The position numbers and the translations under genes were made by a program. Shown here piece by piece: positions 31,788 through 43,582 of a DNA stretch of 64,000 nucleotides. Below the pieces are notes generated by a model. That model saw only the letters and a list, made by a program, of their open reading frames with translations, ran no database searches and was not told the DNA's origin. Source of the stretch: Rubrobacter marinus (GTDB lineage: Bacteria > Actinomycetota > Rubrobacteria > Rubrobacterales > Rubrobacteraceae); assembly GCF_011492965.1 (NCBI RefSeq), contig NZ_CP045121.1, positions 496,001 to 560,000 on the forward strand, given 5' to 3'. Within the stretch, counting starts at the first letter, position 1. Each line of letters opens with the position of its first letter.

Positions 31788-32207
31788 ATGGACGGATTCA
31801 CCCCCGTAAGCGGGCTCCTGGGGGGCATGATGATAGGGCTTGCCGCCACGTTGCTGCTGCTCTTGAACGGCCGTATCAGTGGGATCAGCGGCATAGTCGG
31901 CGGGCTCGTCTCGCCCGGCACCCGGAGGGGCGCGGGCTGGCGCGTGGCCTTCGTCGCGGGCCTGGTGCTCGGGGCTTTCTCCTACGCCGCGGCGGCGGGT
32001 GGGCTGCCGGGCGGGGTCGAGGCATCGGTGCCGGTGCTCGTGATCGCGGGGCTCCTGGTCGGTTTCGGGACCCGCCTGGGCTCCGGCTGCACCAGCGGGC
32101 ACGGCGTCTGCGGGATAGCGCGCCTCAGCAAGCGCTCCATCGTCGCGACGGCCGTGTTCATGGGCGTCGCCGCCCTGACGGTCTTCGTCTCCCACCACGT
32201 GATCTGA
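31788..32207 (+). CDS. YeeE/YedE family transporter, first half
   Basis: A 139-residue protein with four membrane helices and the family motif [12 protein letters not shown] (near residues 103-114), whose cysteines contact the sulfur substrate in thiosulfate transporters of this family. Full-length YeeE has two such repeats; here they are split into two genes 13 bases apart. GAAGGAGCGAAGG precedes the ATG. Transport of thiosulfate or another sulfur compound is the likely role. Confidence 0.88.
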   Translation: MDGFTPVSGLLGGMMIGLAATLLLLLNGRISGISGIVGGLVSPGTRRGAGWRVAFVAGLVLGAFSYAAAAGGLPGGVEASVPVLVIAGLLVGFGTRLGSGCTSGHGVCGIARLSKRSIVATAVFMGVAALTVFVSHHVI

Positions 32208-32220
32208 GAGGAGCCCCCGC

Positions 32221-32697
32221 ATGTCAAGGATCATCGTCGCGCTGTTCGCGGGCGCGCTCTTCGGGGTGGGGCTCGTCGTCTCGGGGATGGCCGACCCGCA
32301 GAAGGTCATCGGATTTCTCGACTTCGCCGGGGACTGGGACCCGACCCTCCTCTTCGTGATGGGCGGGGCGCTCCTGGTCACGATGCCCGCTTTCCGCCTG
32401 ATCCTGAAGCGCCCGCGCCCGGTGCTGGCGGACGGGTTCGACCTGCCCACGAAGAGCGCGCCCGAAGCCCGCCTGATCGGAGGAGCCGCCCTCTTCGGCC
32501 TCGGATGGGGGCTCTCCGGGTTCTGCCCGGGCCCCGCGGTGGCGGCCCTCTCCACCGGGCTGACGCCGGTCCTGGCCTTCGTGGCCTCGATGCTGGCGGG
32601 GATGGCGGCCTACGCGTGGTTCTTCGACCGCCCCGATAACCTCCGCTCCCCCGTCGGAGCACGCGTCCCCGGCGGCGGCCCGGAGGGTGGCGGCTAG
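32221..32697 (+). CDS. YeeE/YedE family transporter, second half (DUF6691-like)
   Basis: A 158-residue partner of the preceding protein with four membrane helices and the second family motif [11 protein letters not shown] (near residue 100). The opening [22 protein letters not shown] is family-typical. The gene is preceded by GAGAGGAG overlapping the intergenic gap. The two products probably assemble into one channel-like sulfur-compound transporter. The C-terminus is a short glycine-rich tail. Confidence 0.88.
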   Translation: MSRIIVALFAGALFGVGLVVSGMADPQKVIGFLDFAGDWDPTLLFVMGGALLVTMPAFRLILKRPRPVLADGFDLPTKSAPEARLIGGAALFGLGWGLSGFCPGPAVAALSTGLTPVLAFVASMLAGMAAYAWFFDRPDNLRSPVGARVPGGGPEGGG

Positions 32698-32722
32698 AGC
32701 ACGGTTCGGGGGGCTGTCGACG

Positions 32723-34345
32723 CTATCCCGTCGGGCGTAACGCCCTCTCGCCGCCGGTCCCGTCCTCCTTCACGTAGAGGGTCCAGGGGCCGATCTTCTC
32801 CCGTTCGTAGCGGGATTCCAGCCACTCGAGGAGCATGGGGCTGTGGGTGCCGCTGGTGCGGCCGAAGGCTATGACGTCGGGGTCGTAGGCTTCGAGGTCC
32901 TCGATCCAGCCCTCGAACCCGCCGGGGGTCTCGACGGCGATCTGGTCGTCTATGCCGCGGATGATGAAGGCGTAGGGGTTCGGGTTGGTCTTGTGGAGGA
33001 GCACGAGAAGCTGCGGGGCGCCGATGGAGACTACCTTGGCGTCCTCCCCGAACCTCCTCTGGACCTCGGAGGCCGCCCGCCGCTGGTAGTCGAGATCGTT
33101 CGGTCCCGGGGGCCGCTCCTCAGTGTCGAGGGAGCTGACGCCCCGCGCCGGGTCCACCACCACGAGCGAGCCGAGGACGGCGACCGCGGTGAGGGCGGCG
33201 CAGAGCCCCACGGTCAGGAGCCGCGTGCCCCCCGGGAAGAGCGCGTTGTTCTCCCCCATCCTCCCCACGACGAAGCCCAGGAAGCCGCCGAAGCCGACGG
33301 CGACGTAGGGGATGAAGACGTAGAAGTCCGGGTAGCCCTGGAAGTCCACGAGCGACCAGAGGACGGGGAAGGGGAGGGAGAGGAAGATCGGGGCGAAGGC
33401 GCCCTTCCTCATCGGGCTCCCGGAGGGGCCGCTGTACGCCCTCCTGAGGAGGTGCAGCGAGCCGAGCGTGACGAGCCCTATGACCACCGCCGCCAGCATC
33501 GCGCCGACGACGATGGGGATGAGGATGGTGTCGTAGCCCTGGAAGATCGCCTTGACCGGCGCGAAGAACTCGGCGGTCGAGAGGAGCTGCTCCCGGTCGA
33601 GGTAGCGGGCGTTGAACAGAATGCTCCCGTTCACCAGCTCGTCGAGGGCCCCCTGAAAGTAGAAGTACGCCCCCGTCACGGCGACGGGCAGGCCGGCCCC
33701 CAGGGCGGCGCGCAGGCCCGCGGGGACGCGCGGCTCGTCCCTCTGCGTGACGGCGAGGACGAACGCGACGAGGGAGAAGACGGCCATCGGCTGCCAGACG
33801 AGGGCGGCCAGGGAGCCGCACAGCCCCGCGAGAAGCCAACGCTTCTGGGAGGCGAACAGCAGGCACAGGACCTCGAAGAGGACCATCGGGGTCTTCGCCT
33901 CGGGCGAGGAGACGGCGTAGCGGGCGAAGCCGAAGAACCCGAGAAAGGTCAGGGCCGTGAAGAGCCCCGCGCGTTGCGACCTGAAGAGGCTGCTGCCGAG
34001 GAGGTAGGTCGCGCCCACGGCGAGGCAGCCTATGGAGAAGAAGACCGCGCGCACGGCGGTGATGTCCGTCGCGCCGAGGTACTTGGAGATCACGACGCCC
34101 ACCCCGACGAGCATCGGGGCCAGGGGGCCCTTGTGGTCGAAGATGCTCACGTAGGGCGGGATGCCCTCGGCCATCCTCTGGCCGCTGTAGAGGTAGATGG
34201 CGTTGTCCCGGGAGAGGGCGCCCTCGAAGCTGTTCCCGTAGTACACGGCCGCGGCGAGGGCCAGCAGCAGAAGGAGCGCGAACGCCCTGCGGATGCGCAG
34301 GGCAGACCGCCCACCCTTCGGCGTTATAGGCTCATACTGGAACAT
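32723..34345 (-). CDS. Polytopic membrane glycosyltransferase-like protein (GT39/DolP-mannose type)
   Basis: A 540-residue protein with about ten membrane helices. An acidic first loop, SRDNAIYLYSGQRM, is followed by IPPYVSIFDHKGP, the layout of GT-C enzymes whose loop acid activates a lipid-linked sugar donor. The C-terminal 130 residues are a soluble domain with a Rossmann-like pattern (AKVVSIGAPQLLVLLHK, YDPDVIAFGRTSG). It most resembles ArnT/dolichyl-phosphate-mannose mannosyltransferases of actinobacteria. Substrate unknown. The neighbour on the same strand is another GT-C-like protein, so both may decorate envelope molecules. Confidence 0.75.
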   Translation of the reverse strand: MFQYEPITPKGGRSALRIRRAFALLLLLALAAAVYYGNSFEGALSRDNAIYLYSGQRMAEGIPPYVSIFDHKGPLAPMLVGVGVVISKYLGATDITAVRAVFFSIGCLAVGATYLLGSSLFRSQRAGLFTALTFLGFFGFARYAVSSPEAKTPMVLFEVLCLLFASQKRWLLAGLCGSLAALVWQPMAVFSLVAFVLAVTQRDEPRVPAGLRAALGAGLPVAVTGAYFYFQGALDELVNGSILFNARYLDREQLLSTAEFFAPVKAIFQGYDTILIPIVVGAMLAAVVIGLVTLGSLHLLRRAYSGPSGSPMRKGAFAPIFLSLPFPVLWSLVDFQGYPDFYVFIPYVAVGFGGFLGFVVGRMGENNALFPGGTRLLTVGLCAALTAVAVLGSLVVVDPARGVSSLDTEERPPGPNDLDYQRRAASEVQRRFGEDAKVVSIGAPQLLVLLHKTNPNPYAFIIRGIDDQIAVETPGGFEGWIEDLEAYDPDVIAFGRTSGTHSPMLLEWLESRYEREKIGPWTLYVKEDGTGGERALRPTG

Positions 34346-34446
34346 GGTCGCGCTGGTCCCTCCGAATGTCGGCCCGCCCGAGTTCGTCGCTCTCCGGGTA
34401 CCTTACTATAGCTTTTGTCGGAAGCGTTTTAGGCCTCTTCGCCGGT

Positions 34447-36149
34447 TTACCTCTCATCGGACGCGGCGCCGGAAGGCTCGCCGCCCTCCGGGACGAGCTC
34501 GTAGAGGCCCACGCCCTCGTCCACGGGGACCATCCTGAAGCCCGCCTCGACGAAGGTATCCGTGCCGACGACCTGGCCGAGCAGGTCGTGGTCGAGGAGG
34601 TAGACGGGACCTTTCTGCGCGGCCCTACGCGCGGCCTCGACCCCGCTTATGTCGCCGGTGCCGTAGCGCTCGGCGGCCTCGGCGGCGTTCGGCCCGTCGG
34701 GCCAGACCACGTCCTCGTAGCGGAGCCAGCTCGTCTTGAAGGGGTCCATGAGCGTGAGGTCGCGGCGGCGATCCTCGACGAGGACCATGTACCAGAGCGA
34801 GCTCCGGTGGTGGAGGACCGTGGCGTTCGGGGCCACGCCCTCCGCCACGGCCTCGATCGTCCGCCGCCCGAAGTCCTCGCCGCTGCGGTCCTCGGCGGCG
34901 TACGTCTCGCGCGCCCCCAGGAGCGGGATCGCGAGCGCCAGCCCGCACACGGCGAGCATCAGGGCCGCTCGCGGGGTCGGACTACCGACGAGGCGTGCCG
35001 CCGACGAGCCCGCCCTCCGAAGGGCGGCGCCCACGCCCACGGCGACGAAGAGGCTCAGGATCACGTACGCCGGGATGAGGAAGACGTAGTAGTCCTCCAC
35101 CCCGTAGGTGAGGGCGTGGGCGAGCCAGCCCAGAAACGCGAGGCTCAGCAGGACGGCCGCCGCGCGGTCCCGGAACGCCAGGTACAGGGCCCCGAAGAGG
35201 CCGGCGAGCATCAGCGGCAGGGGGAACTGGGCGTAGAGGTAGTCGCCGTAGATCGTCAGCCTGTCGGCGACGTCCTGGAGGATGGGCTGCGAGCGGGAGG
35301 GGACCTCGTCGGAGCCCGGCGGGGCGCCCGTCTCGAGGTCCGTGAGGAGCTTCAGGAGGTAGCTGCCCCGGTGACGAGGAGCAGGAACCGGCCCGGGCTC
35401 GACGGGTCGGCCTCGTTGAGCGGGGCCTCCATGGCCGCCCTGATCGGCAGGTAGAGGTAGGGGAGGAGGCCCACGAGAAAGAGCCCGAGGCTCCGGAGCA
35501 GGAGCCCGCCCCGGCGCAGCTTCTTCCGGTCGACGACGAACACGAAGGCGAGACCGGCGGGGATCAAGAGCCCGCTGGTGAGGTGGTGGGTGAGCGAGAG
35601 GCCCACGAGGAGCGCGGCGAGCATCAGGTAGCGGTCCTCGCGGCGGTCCCTCCAGAGCAGGAGGACGGCGACGACGACCGCTACGAAGAGCGCGTTGAGG
35701 GTGTAGACCTCGGCGATGACGGCCTGGCTCCAGAACAAGGGGCTCACCCCCAGCGCCAGGGCGCCGACCGCGGCGGCGACGGCCTGGCCGCTCAACCGGA
35801 GCCCTGCCCCGTAGATCACGGCCACCGCGAGCGCCCCGTAGACGGCCGAGGCGAGGTTGACGCCGTAGGCGGCGTCCCCGATGGGCAGGTAGGTGAAGAG
35901 GTGGGTCAGCATCATGTAGGTCGGGTAGCCGCTCGGGTGCCCGATGCCGAGCACGGCGGCCTCGGCCTGGAGCATCGCCGGGTCGAAGAGCTCCGGGTAG
36001 TCGTAGTAGAGGACCGTCGGGGCGAGGGTGCCGAGGTAGAGGACGAAGACGAGGAGCACGGTCAGGGCACCGAGGGCCGCCGCGCCGGTCCTCGCGAGGG
36101 ACCTACCCGCTCCGTTCACGGCCATCCTCGTGCTTTTCGCGGCGCTCAC
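34447..36149 (-). CDS. DUF2723 membrane protein, O-mannosyltransferase-like (frameshifted)
   Basis: About 567 residues with some eleven membrane helices. The N-terminal half carries the DUF2723 hallmark YDYPELF and HPSGYPTYMMLTHLF, which place it in the GT-C fold. The first frame stops within LLLVTGAATS; adding one G in the run at about 35368-35371 gives LVTGGSYLLKLLTDL, and the rest follows in one frame to a soluble C-terminal domain (NATVLHHRSSLWYMVLVED). The GTG at 36149 is used; an ATG at 36125 is possible. It is probably co-transcribed with the preceding GT39-like gene. Confidence 0.8.
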
Positions 36150-36230
36150 AGCACGAAAGGGTACTACGCTCGAGGCATGGTCATGCCGGTAGCGAGGACG
36201 GCGTCGGGGGAGAGCCGCCGGGAACCCGCT

Positions 36231-36371
36231 CTACCGCAGGTCGTCGCCGATCTCCTCGACGCGGCCGAGGCGGACCGTGGTGTCCCGGAGGCTCCGGGCG
36301 CCGGCGGCCACCGTCCCGGCCGCGCGCCCGGTGCGGCGGGTCGATGAGGCGCAGGCGATCGATACGGTCAT
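36231..36371 (-). CDS. Possible small protein downstream of the esterase
   Basis: Forty-six codons from an ATG with GAGGGG ten bases upstream, beginning 20 bases after the esterase stop on the same strand. The sequence (MTVSIACASSTRR at the start, then LGRVEEIGDDLR at the end) shows no recognisable domain. It may be a real downstream cistron or a chance frame in GC-rich DNA. Confidence 0.3.
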   Translation of the reverse strand: MTVSIACASSTRRTGRAAGTVAAGARSLRDTTVRLGRVEEIGDDLR

Positions 36372-36391
36372 CGCGCGGAGGCCCCTCGGCT

Positions 36392-37356
36392 CTACTCGCG
36401 CGTCCCCGGGCCCGCCGGCTCGCCGAACGCCGACCGCAGGGCGGCAGAGACCTCCCGGACGACCCGCCCGCCGGCGTCGAGCGCCCCCGCCATCTGGAAG
36501 AAGCCGTGGATCATGCCGGGGTAGCGGGTGTGCCGCACGCCGACCCCGGCCTCCCGCAACCTCGCCGCGTAGGCTTCGCCCTCGTCCCTCAACGGGTCGT
36601 ACTCGCCCGTGACCACGAGCGCCGGGGGCAGACCTTCCAGATCGGGCGCGAAGAGCGGCGAGACGCGCCGGTCCTTCGGGTCCGCCCCTCCGCTCAGGTA
36701 GGCTCCGAAGGCCTCGCGCATGCCTTCCTTGGTCAGCACGTACCCGTCGAAGGCCTCCCAGGACGCGCTCCCTAAAGTGGCGTCGGTGTTCGGGTAGACG
36801 AGCGCCTGGAAGACCAGCGGCGGCCCGCCGCGCTCGCGGGCGAGGAGGGCGACCACCGCCGCTATGTTGCCGCCCGCGCTGTCCCCCGCCACCGCCACGC
36901 GCGAGGGGTCGCCCCCGAGCTCCCCGGCGTGTTCGACGACCCACTCGGTCGCCCGGTAGGCATCCTCGACGCCGGCCGGGAACGGGTTCTCGGGGGAGAG
37001 CCGGTAGGCGACGGCGACGACCAGAGAACCCGCGCCGCTCGCCAGCGCCCGGCAGGGGGCGTCGTAGAGGTCCAGATCGCCCATGCTGAAGGACCCGCCG
37101 TGGAAGAAGACCACCACGGGGAGGCCCTGCTCTCCGGGCGCGCCGGAGGGGTGTACACGCGCACGGGGATCTCCCCGCCGGGCCCCGAAACGCTCCGGTC
37201 CTCGACCTTCTCCACGGGCAGGGGTTCGCCCGAGAGCCCGGCGAGCCCCTTGTAAGCTTCTCGCGCCTCCGCTATGGAGAGCTCGCCCGGATCGGGGCCG
37301 CCGGGGGCGGACATCTGGTCCAACAGCGCCTGGGCCTGCGGGTCTACGGGTGCCAC
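36392..37356 (-). CDS. HSL-family alpha/beta hydrolase esterase (frameshifted)
   Basis: A hormone-sensitive-lipase-type carboxylesterase of about 320 residues. The N-terminal cap (PQAQALLDQM) is in one frame up to VRVYTPP. The rest, with the oxyanion motif VVVFFHGGSF, the nucleophile elbow GDSAGGN, the acid in GEYDPLRDE and the histidine in GMIHGFFQM, is in the neighbouring frame. One missing C in the run near 37150 joins them as VYTPSGAPGEQGLP. All three catalytic residues are present. Short acyl esters are the usual substrates. Confidence 0.88.
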
Positions 37357-37593
37357 TGGTCCTCCTCTCTCGTCGCCCCGGCTCGAACCCCGGACGCACG
37401 GTCCGCGCGGGCTGCGTGACGCCGGCCCTCGGGGACCTGCCCGACGCCGAAAACCGCGGCGAGCTGACTTTCCGCGCGCTCGGTGGCCGCCGTCGGGACC
37501 ACCCGGTGTCTCTGCACGACCGTAGTCCTCCGCCGTCGCGCCGGTCCCCCGGCATTATCCAGGGGACCGGGGGTGGGTCAACCGGACAAACGG

Positions 37594-39024
37594 CTAGTCT
37601 CGCGCTCCCGGCGAGGGTGTCTCTTTAGGGAGGCGCAGAAGGGTCGCGGCGAGGAGGGCGCCCAGGAGGAGGCACGCGGCGCTCACGAGGAAGGCGGCGT
37701 GGTAGCCGGAGTTGAGGGCGGCGACGGGGTCCCGGGTGCCCGTCACGAGGCCGGTGTAGGCGGCGGCGAGGCTCGCCAGTACGGCGAGGCCCAGGGCTCC
37801 GCCCACCTGCTGGGAGGTGTTCACGAGCCCCGAGGCGAGGCCCGCCTCGCTCTCGGGGACGCCGACGGTGGAGGCCAGGATCACGGCCATGAACGCGAAC
37901 GCCGCCCCGACGCCGAGGACGACCATCCCCGGGAGGACGTCGACGAGGAAGCTACCCCCGACCGGCGCCCGCCCGAAGAGGAGGAGCCCGAGCGCCATCA
38001 GCCCCATGCCGACGACGATCATCGGCTTTATGCCGAAGCGGCCGACGGCCCTGGCGGCGGCGCTGTAGGAGAGCGCGCCGATGGCGATCGTGCCCGGCAG
38101 GTAAGCGAGGCCGGTGGCGAAGGAGTCGTAGAGGAGGACCCTCTGCAGGTAGAGGGCGCTGAAGAAGAACCACCCGACGACGCCCGCGACGGTGAGGACC
38201 ATGACGATGTTGCTGACCACGAGGTTGCGCGAGCGGGAGAAGATGCCCGGGGGGATGAGCGGCGCCGCCGTCCTGCGCTCGACGGCGGAGAAGCCGACGA
38301 GGAGCAGGGCCGAGAGGGCGAGCAGGGCCAGCGTCAGGAGAAGCGGGTTGTCCCCGACCCCGATGATGGCGTAGACGGCCGTCACCAGGGAGAGGGTGAT
38401 GAGGAGGGCGCCGGGCAGGTCGAAGCCGCCGCGCTTGGCGGGCGCGGGGTCCGGGTCGAGGAGGGGCGGGCAGAGGGCGAGGGCCGCGATACCGATGGGG
38501 AGGTTGACCAGGAAGATCCAGGGCCACCCGAACGACTGGGTCAGCACGCCACCGAGGAAGACCCCGATGGAGCCGCCGCCGGAGGCGACGAAGCCCCAGA
38601 TGCCCATCGCCCGCGCCCTCTCCCCGGGGTCCCGGAACGTGGTGATGACGATTGAGAGCGCCGCCGGGGCCATAAGCGCCCCGCCGATCCCCTGCAGGGC
38701 CCGCGCGGCGATGAGGAGACCCTGGGAGAACGCGAGCCCGCAGAGGAGCGAGGCGATGGTGAAGAGGACGAGCCCCGCCATAAACACCCGCCGCCGTCCG
38801 AAGAGGTCGCCGGCCCGGCCGCCGAGGAGGAGGAAGCCGCCGAAGGTGAGCAGGTAAGCGTTGACCACCCACGAGAGACCCACCTCCGAGAAACCCAGGG
38901 AATCCCCGATCGCCGGGAGCGCCACGTTGACGATGGTGCCGTCGAGGACCAGCATGAGCTGCGCCGCGCACACCAGCAACAGGGCGAACCACCGGCGCCG
39001 ACCTCCCGACGAACCTCTTCCCAC
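37594..39024 (-). CDS. MFS exporter, DHA2 (EmrB/QacA) family
   Basis: About 476 residues and 14 predicted membrane helices. Signatures include LDGTIVNVALPAIGDSLG in helix 1 (DHA2 motif D1), GGRAGDLFGRRRVF (motif A) and GGALMAPAALSIV (motif C, antiporter). Such proteins export drugs, dyes or lipophilic metabolites using proton motive force. The GTG at 39024 is preferred because AGAGGAGACGGA precedes it. No regulator gene is adjacent. Confidence 0.9.
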   Translation of the reverse strand: MGRGSSGGRRRWFALLLVCAAQLMLVLDGTIVNVALPAIGDSLGFSEVGLSWVVNAYLLTFGGFLLLGGRAGDLFGRRRVFMAGLVLFTIASLLCGLAFSQGLLIAARALQGIGGALMAPAALSIVITTFRDPGERARAMGIWGFVASGGGSIGVFLGGVLTQSFGWPWIFLVNLPIGIAALALCPPLLDPDPAPAKRGGFDLPGALLITLSLVTAVYAIIGVGDNPLLLTLALLALSALLLVGFSAVERRTAAPLIPPGIFSRSRNLVVSNIVMVLTVAGVVGWFFFSALYLQRVLLYDSFATGLAYLPGTIAIGALSYSAAARAVGRFGIKPMIVVGMGLMALGLLLFGRAPVGGSFLVDVLPGMVVLGVGAAFAFMAVILASTVGVPESEAGLASGLVNTSQQVGGALGLAVLASLAAAYTGLVTGTRDPVAALNSGYHAAFLVSAACLLLGALLAATLLRLPKETPSPGARD

Positions 39025-39108
39025 TCCGTCTCCTCTCTGCTCGCTACACGGATTCTCCGTGAGCATACTCCACGTCCACAGGGGAACTTCGCCCGACCGC
39101 CAAAGTTA

Positions 39109-41613
<2,505 letters not shown>

Positions 41614-41663
41614 GGCCCCAGTGTACCCCCGGAAGAGGGCGGTGATGCCCCCCGGGGTGGGGA

Positions 41664-42389
41664 TCAGTTGGGGGACAGGGGGACGAAGCGGCTGAGGGCG
41701 AGGCCGCGATCCGAGAGCCAGATCGTACCGGAGTGCGCCCCCCACGCCCGCCGCTGCTCCCTGGAGGACCACGCATCGGAAACTTCCTCCAACACCGCCG
41801 TCTTGACCACGAGCTGCGACTCGCCGACGAGATCCGCCATCCCTTCTTGCTGCGCGAGCGCGGTCTCCAGGTCGACCTCCTGCGTCCAGTTGAAGGACGC
41901 CCAGATCGCGCGCCCCGAGGACGCCTCCTCCTCCATGAGCCTGCGCAGACCCTCGTTGCGGTCCGTCGCGGGGATCTGCTCGGGGACGATGCGCAGGCGC
42001 CCCTCGCTCTCGAGGCGCTCCACCTCCAGCCCGTGATCCTCAAGGTCCTCGCGCAGCTCCTCGTCGGAGGTCCCCGTCTCCCCGCCGGTGAACTTCACCA
42101 ACAGTCCGCCGCGCGCCTCACCCACACGGAGGAACGCCGCGTCGAGACGGTGCAGGAGCTCCCGGTTCTGGGCCACCCCGAGCACGTTGTCCGGCACCTC
42201 CAGAAAGCCTCCGAGTTGCCCGACGAGGGTCGACGGTCTCTCCCCCCGCCTCAGGAAGTCCTCCAGCGTCCCCTGCCGGATGCGCCAAGACCTCCCGACC
42301 TTCAAGCAGGGCAGGCGACCCTCCCGGCACCAGCGGTAGACCGTGACCCGGCCCACCCCCAGGTACCCGGCGACCTCCTCGACGCTCAT
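41664..42389 (-). CDS. Excisionase-type HTH regulator with MEDS-like sensory domain
   Basis: About 241 residues. Residues 1-50 are an excisionase/MerR-like DNA-binding domain (MSVEEVAGYLGVGRVTVYRW, then GRLPCLKVGRSWRI). The rest resembles the MEDS sensory domain of DcmR-type regulators (NRELLHRLDAAFLRVGEARGG and GLRRLMEEE). The ATG at 42389 follows GAGGGGAACAAGG; a GTG at 42485 would add an unlike extension. A set of three 10-bp repeats about 130 bases upstream is a candidate operator. No integrase is nearby, so it is a transcription factor rather than a phage excisionase. Confidence 0.75.
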   Translation of the reverse strand: MSVEEVAGYLGVGRVTVYRWCREGRLPCLKVGRSWRIRQGTLEDFLRRGERPSTLVGQLGGFLEVPDNVLGVAQNRELLHRLDAAFLRVGEARGGLLVKFTGGETGTSDEELREDLEDHGLEVERLESEGRLRIVPEQIPATDRNEGLRRLMEEEASSGRAIWASFNWTQEVDLETALAQQEGMADLVGESQLVVKTAVLEEVSDAWSSREQRRAWGAHSGTIWLSDRGLALSRFVPLSPN

Positions 42390-42520
42390 AAGGTCCTTGT
42401 TCCCCTCAGGACACACCCGTACCACGTCCCCCGCTGCTCTCGGCCACGTCGGCGGGCCCACGTACGCCCACCCTTGCACGACCACCTTCTTTTACCCGCA
42501 GCCGCCGCGCCAAACATTTG

Positions 42521-42550
42521 GTAGTACTTTAGTGTACTTTGATATACTCT
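42521..42550. repeat. Three tandem 10-bp near-repeats (possible operator)
   Basis: Three consecutive ten-base units, GTAGTACTTT, AGTGTACTTT and GATATACTCT, share a TACTTT-like core and are AT-rich in a GC-rich setting. One-helical-turn spacing puts all copies on the same DNA face. They lie between the leftward excisionase/MEDS gene and the rightward hypothetical gene; the last unit also contains the -10-like TATACT. Confidence 0.5.
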
Positions 42551-42765
42551 TCTATCCGTGGCGCGGGGCGTTACGCCTTTGCAAACGGTAAAAAAGGGCC
42601 GCAGTTGTCTTGGGAAGGGGCTGCGACCGGCATCGTTAGGAGGCTGTTCGGTGAAGGCGCGTGCAGACGGCGTAAGACCTGTGGCCTCATGCCGTGCGGA
42701 CGGGACGGGGCTAAACCCTATCTCCGGACGCTCGAACAACTTCCCACGCCCGGCGGAGAGAGCGG
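42551..42765 (+). other. Untranslated or small-ORF leader before a hypothetical gene
   Basis: This stretch follows the TACTTT repeats and leads to the gene at 42766. It holds an AGGAGG box at 42638-42643 followed by a GTG at 42651 that opens a basic 43-residue frame ending at 42782, overlapping the next gene. That frame has no recognisable domain and could be a leader peptide or chance. I could not fold the region into a known riboswitch or small RNA. Confidence 0.3.
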
Positions 42766-43113
42766 GTGCCCGTGGGAGGTAGGGGAAGACGGTCCCTGTG
42801 GGTCTTGGCGGGGGACGGCGAAGCCGACCTCATGACCCTCTCCGACGGGGACGGCGGCGAGGCCCTGCCGGTCTTTGGCTTCGAGGAGGAGGCCAGGATG
42901 TACCTCCAACTCCTGGGCAAGAGGGGGGAATGGAAGGTCAGGGAGGCCGAGGTCGGGGAGCTCGCGAGGCTCCTGCGCGGCCCCTACGCGGGGGTAGGGA
43001 GGGTGGCGCTGGACCCGGTCCCGGCGGGGGTCAACAGCAGCGGACCGCTGGACGTCGCGTGGCCGAGCCGGGAAGGGTTTCTGGGCTCCTTTCGCGCCCC
43101 CTCGCACGACTAG
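42766..43113 (+). CDS. Hypothetical protein, SseB-like size
   Basis: A 115-residue protein starting at GTG with GGAGAGAG upstream. It has an acidic, strand-rich first half (LWVLAGDGEADLMTLSD, ALPVFGFEEEARMYLQLL) and a conserved-looking middle (WKVREAEVGELARLL) suggestive of a small alpha/beta domain. No cysteines or metal motifs stand out. I do not recognise the family; the codon use and length look genuine. Confidence 0.6.
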   Translation: MPVGGRGRRSLWVLAGDGEADLMTLSDGDGGEALPVFGFEEEARMYLQLLGKRGEWKVREAEVGELARLLRGPYAGVGRVALDPVPAGVNSSGPLDVAWPSREGFLGSFRAPSHD

Positions 43114-43139
43114 GGCCTCCCGGGTCGGTGGCCGGGGGG

Positions 43140-43475
43140 TCAGGCGAAGCGCCCGGCCTCTCGTGACAGCCCGCGGCGGGCTCTGGCTCGACCTTGATCG
43201 TACGCGCAGAAGCCGCGGCCCGGGGCCGAGGGGACGACGACGCGGTCGTCGGGACGCAGGTCTTTCTCGTCCGGGCCGGCCTCCTCGACGACGCCGACGC
43301 CCTCGTGGCCGGGGATCTTGCCTGGCTCCATCCCGAGAGAGAGCCCCGGATCGTGCGCAGGTCCGTCCCGCAGATCGCGCCGGCCGCACGGCCGCGCCGG
43401 GGTCTCCTACACTTTCGGCCCGTCCACGTTGTGGAGCCCCGTGTCTCCCACGCCGTGCCGGACTACGGCCTTCAT
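43140..43475 (-). pseudogene. Decayed N-terminal fragment of a zinc alcohol dehydrogenase
   Basis: From an ATG with AGGAGACGC upstream the sequence begins MKAVVRHGVGDTGL and later PGKIPGHEGVGVVEEAG and DDRVVVPSAP, the N-terminal domain of formaldehyde-dehydrogenase-like zinc alcohol dehydrogenases. It has a TAG in place of a conserved Gln codon after GPKV. The catalytic AICGTDLRTI segment is out of frame and the structural-zinc cysteine cluster is lost after GFCAYDQ. Nothing of the nucleotide-binding domain remains. The combination of stop, frameshift and truncation means real decay rather than sequencing error alone. An intact related enzyme is encoded at 46942. Confidence 0.75.
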
Positions 43476-43582
43476 GCGTCTCCTGGCCGGTTGCACGCGA
43501 ACAACGGGGTCGCGTCATCCGGGCTCCGCGCCCCGACGCGGGCGCGAAGAGAGCCGAGAGCAACGGCAGCCTGCCGCGTCGC

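Noticed and set aside
41664..42389. Phage excisionase / integrated element
   Set aside because: No integrase, attachment-site repeats or other mobile genes are near, and the long MEDS-like domain is that of a regulator.
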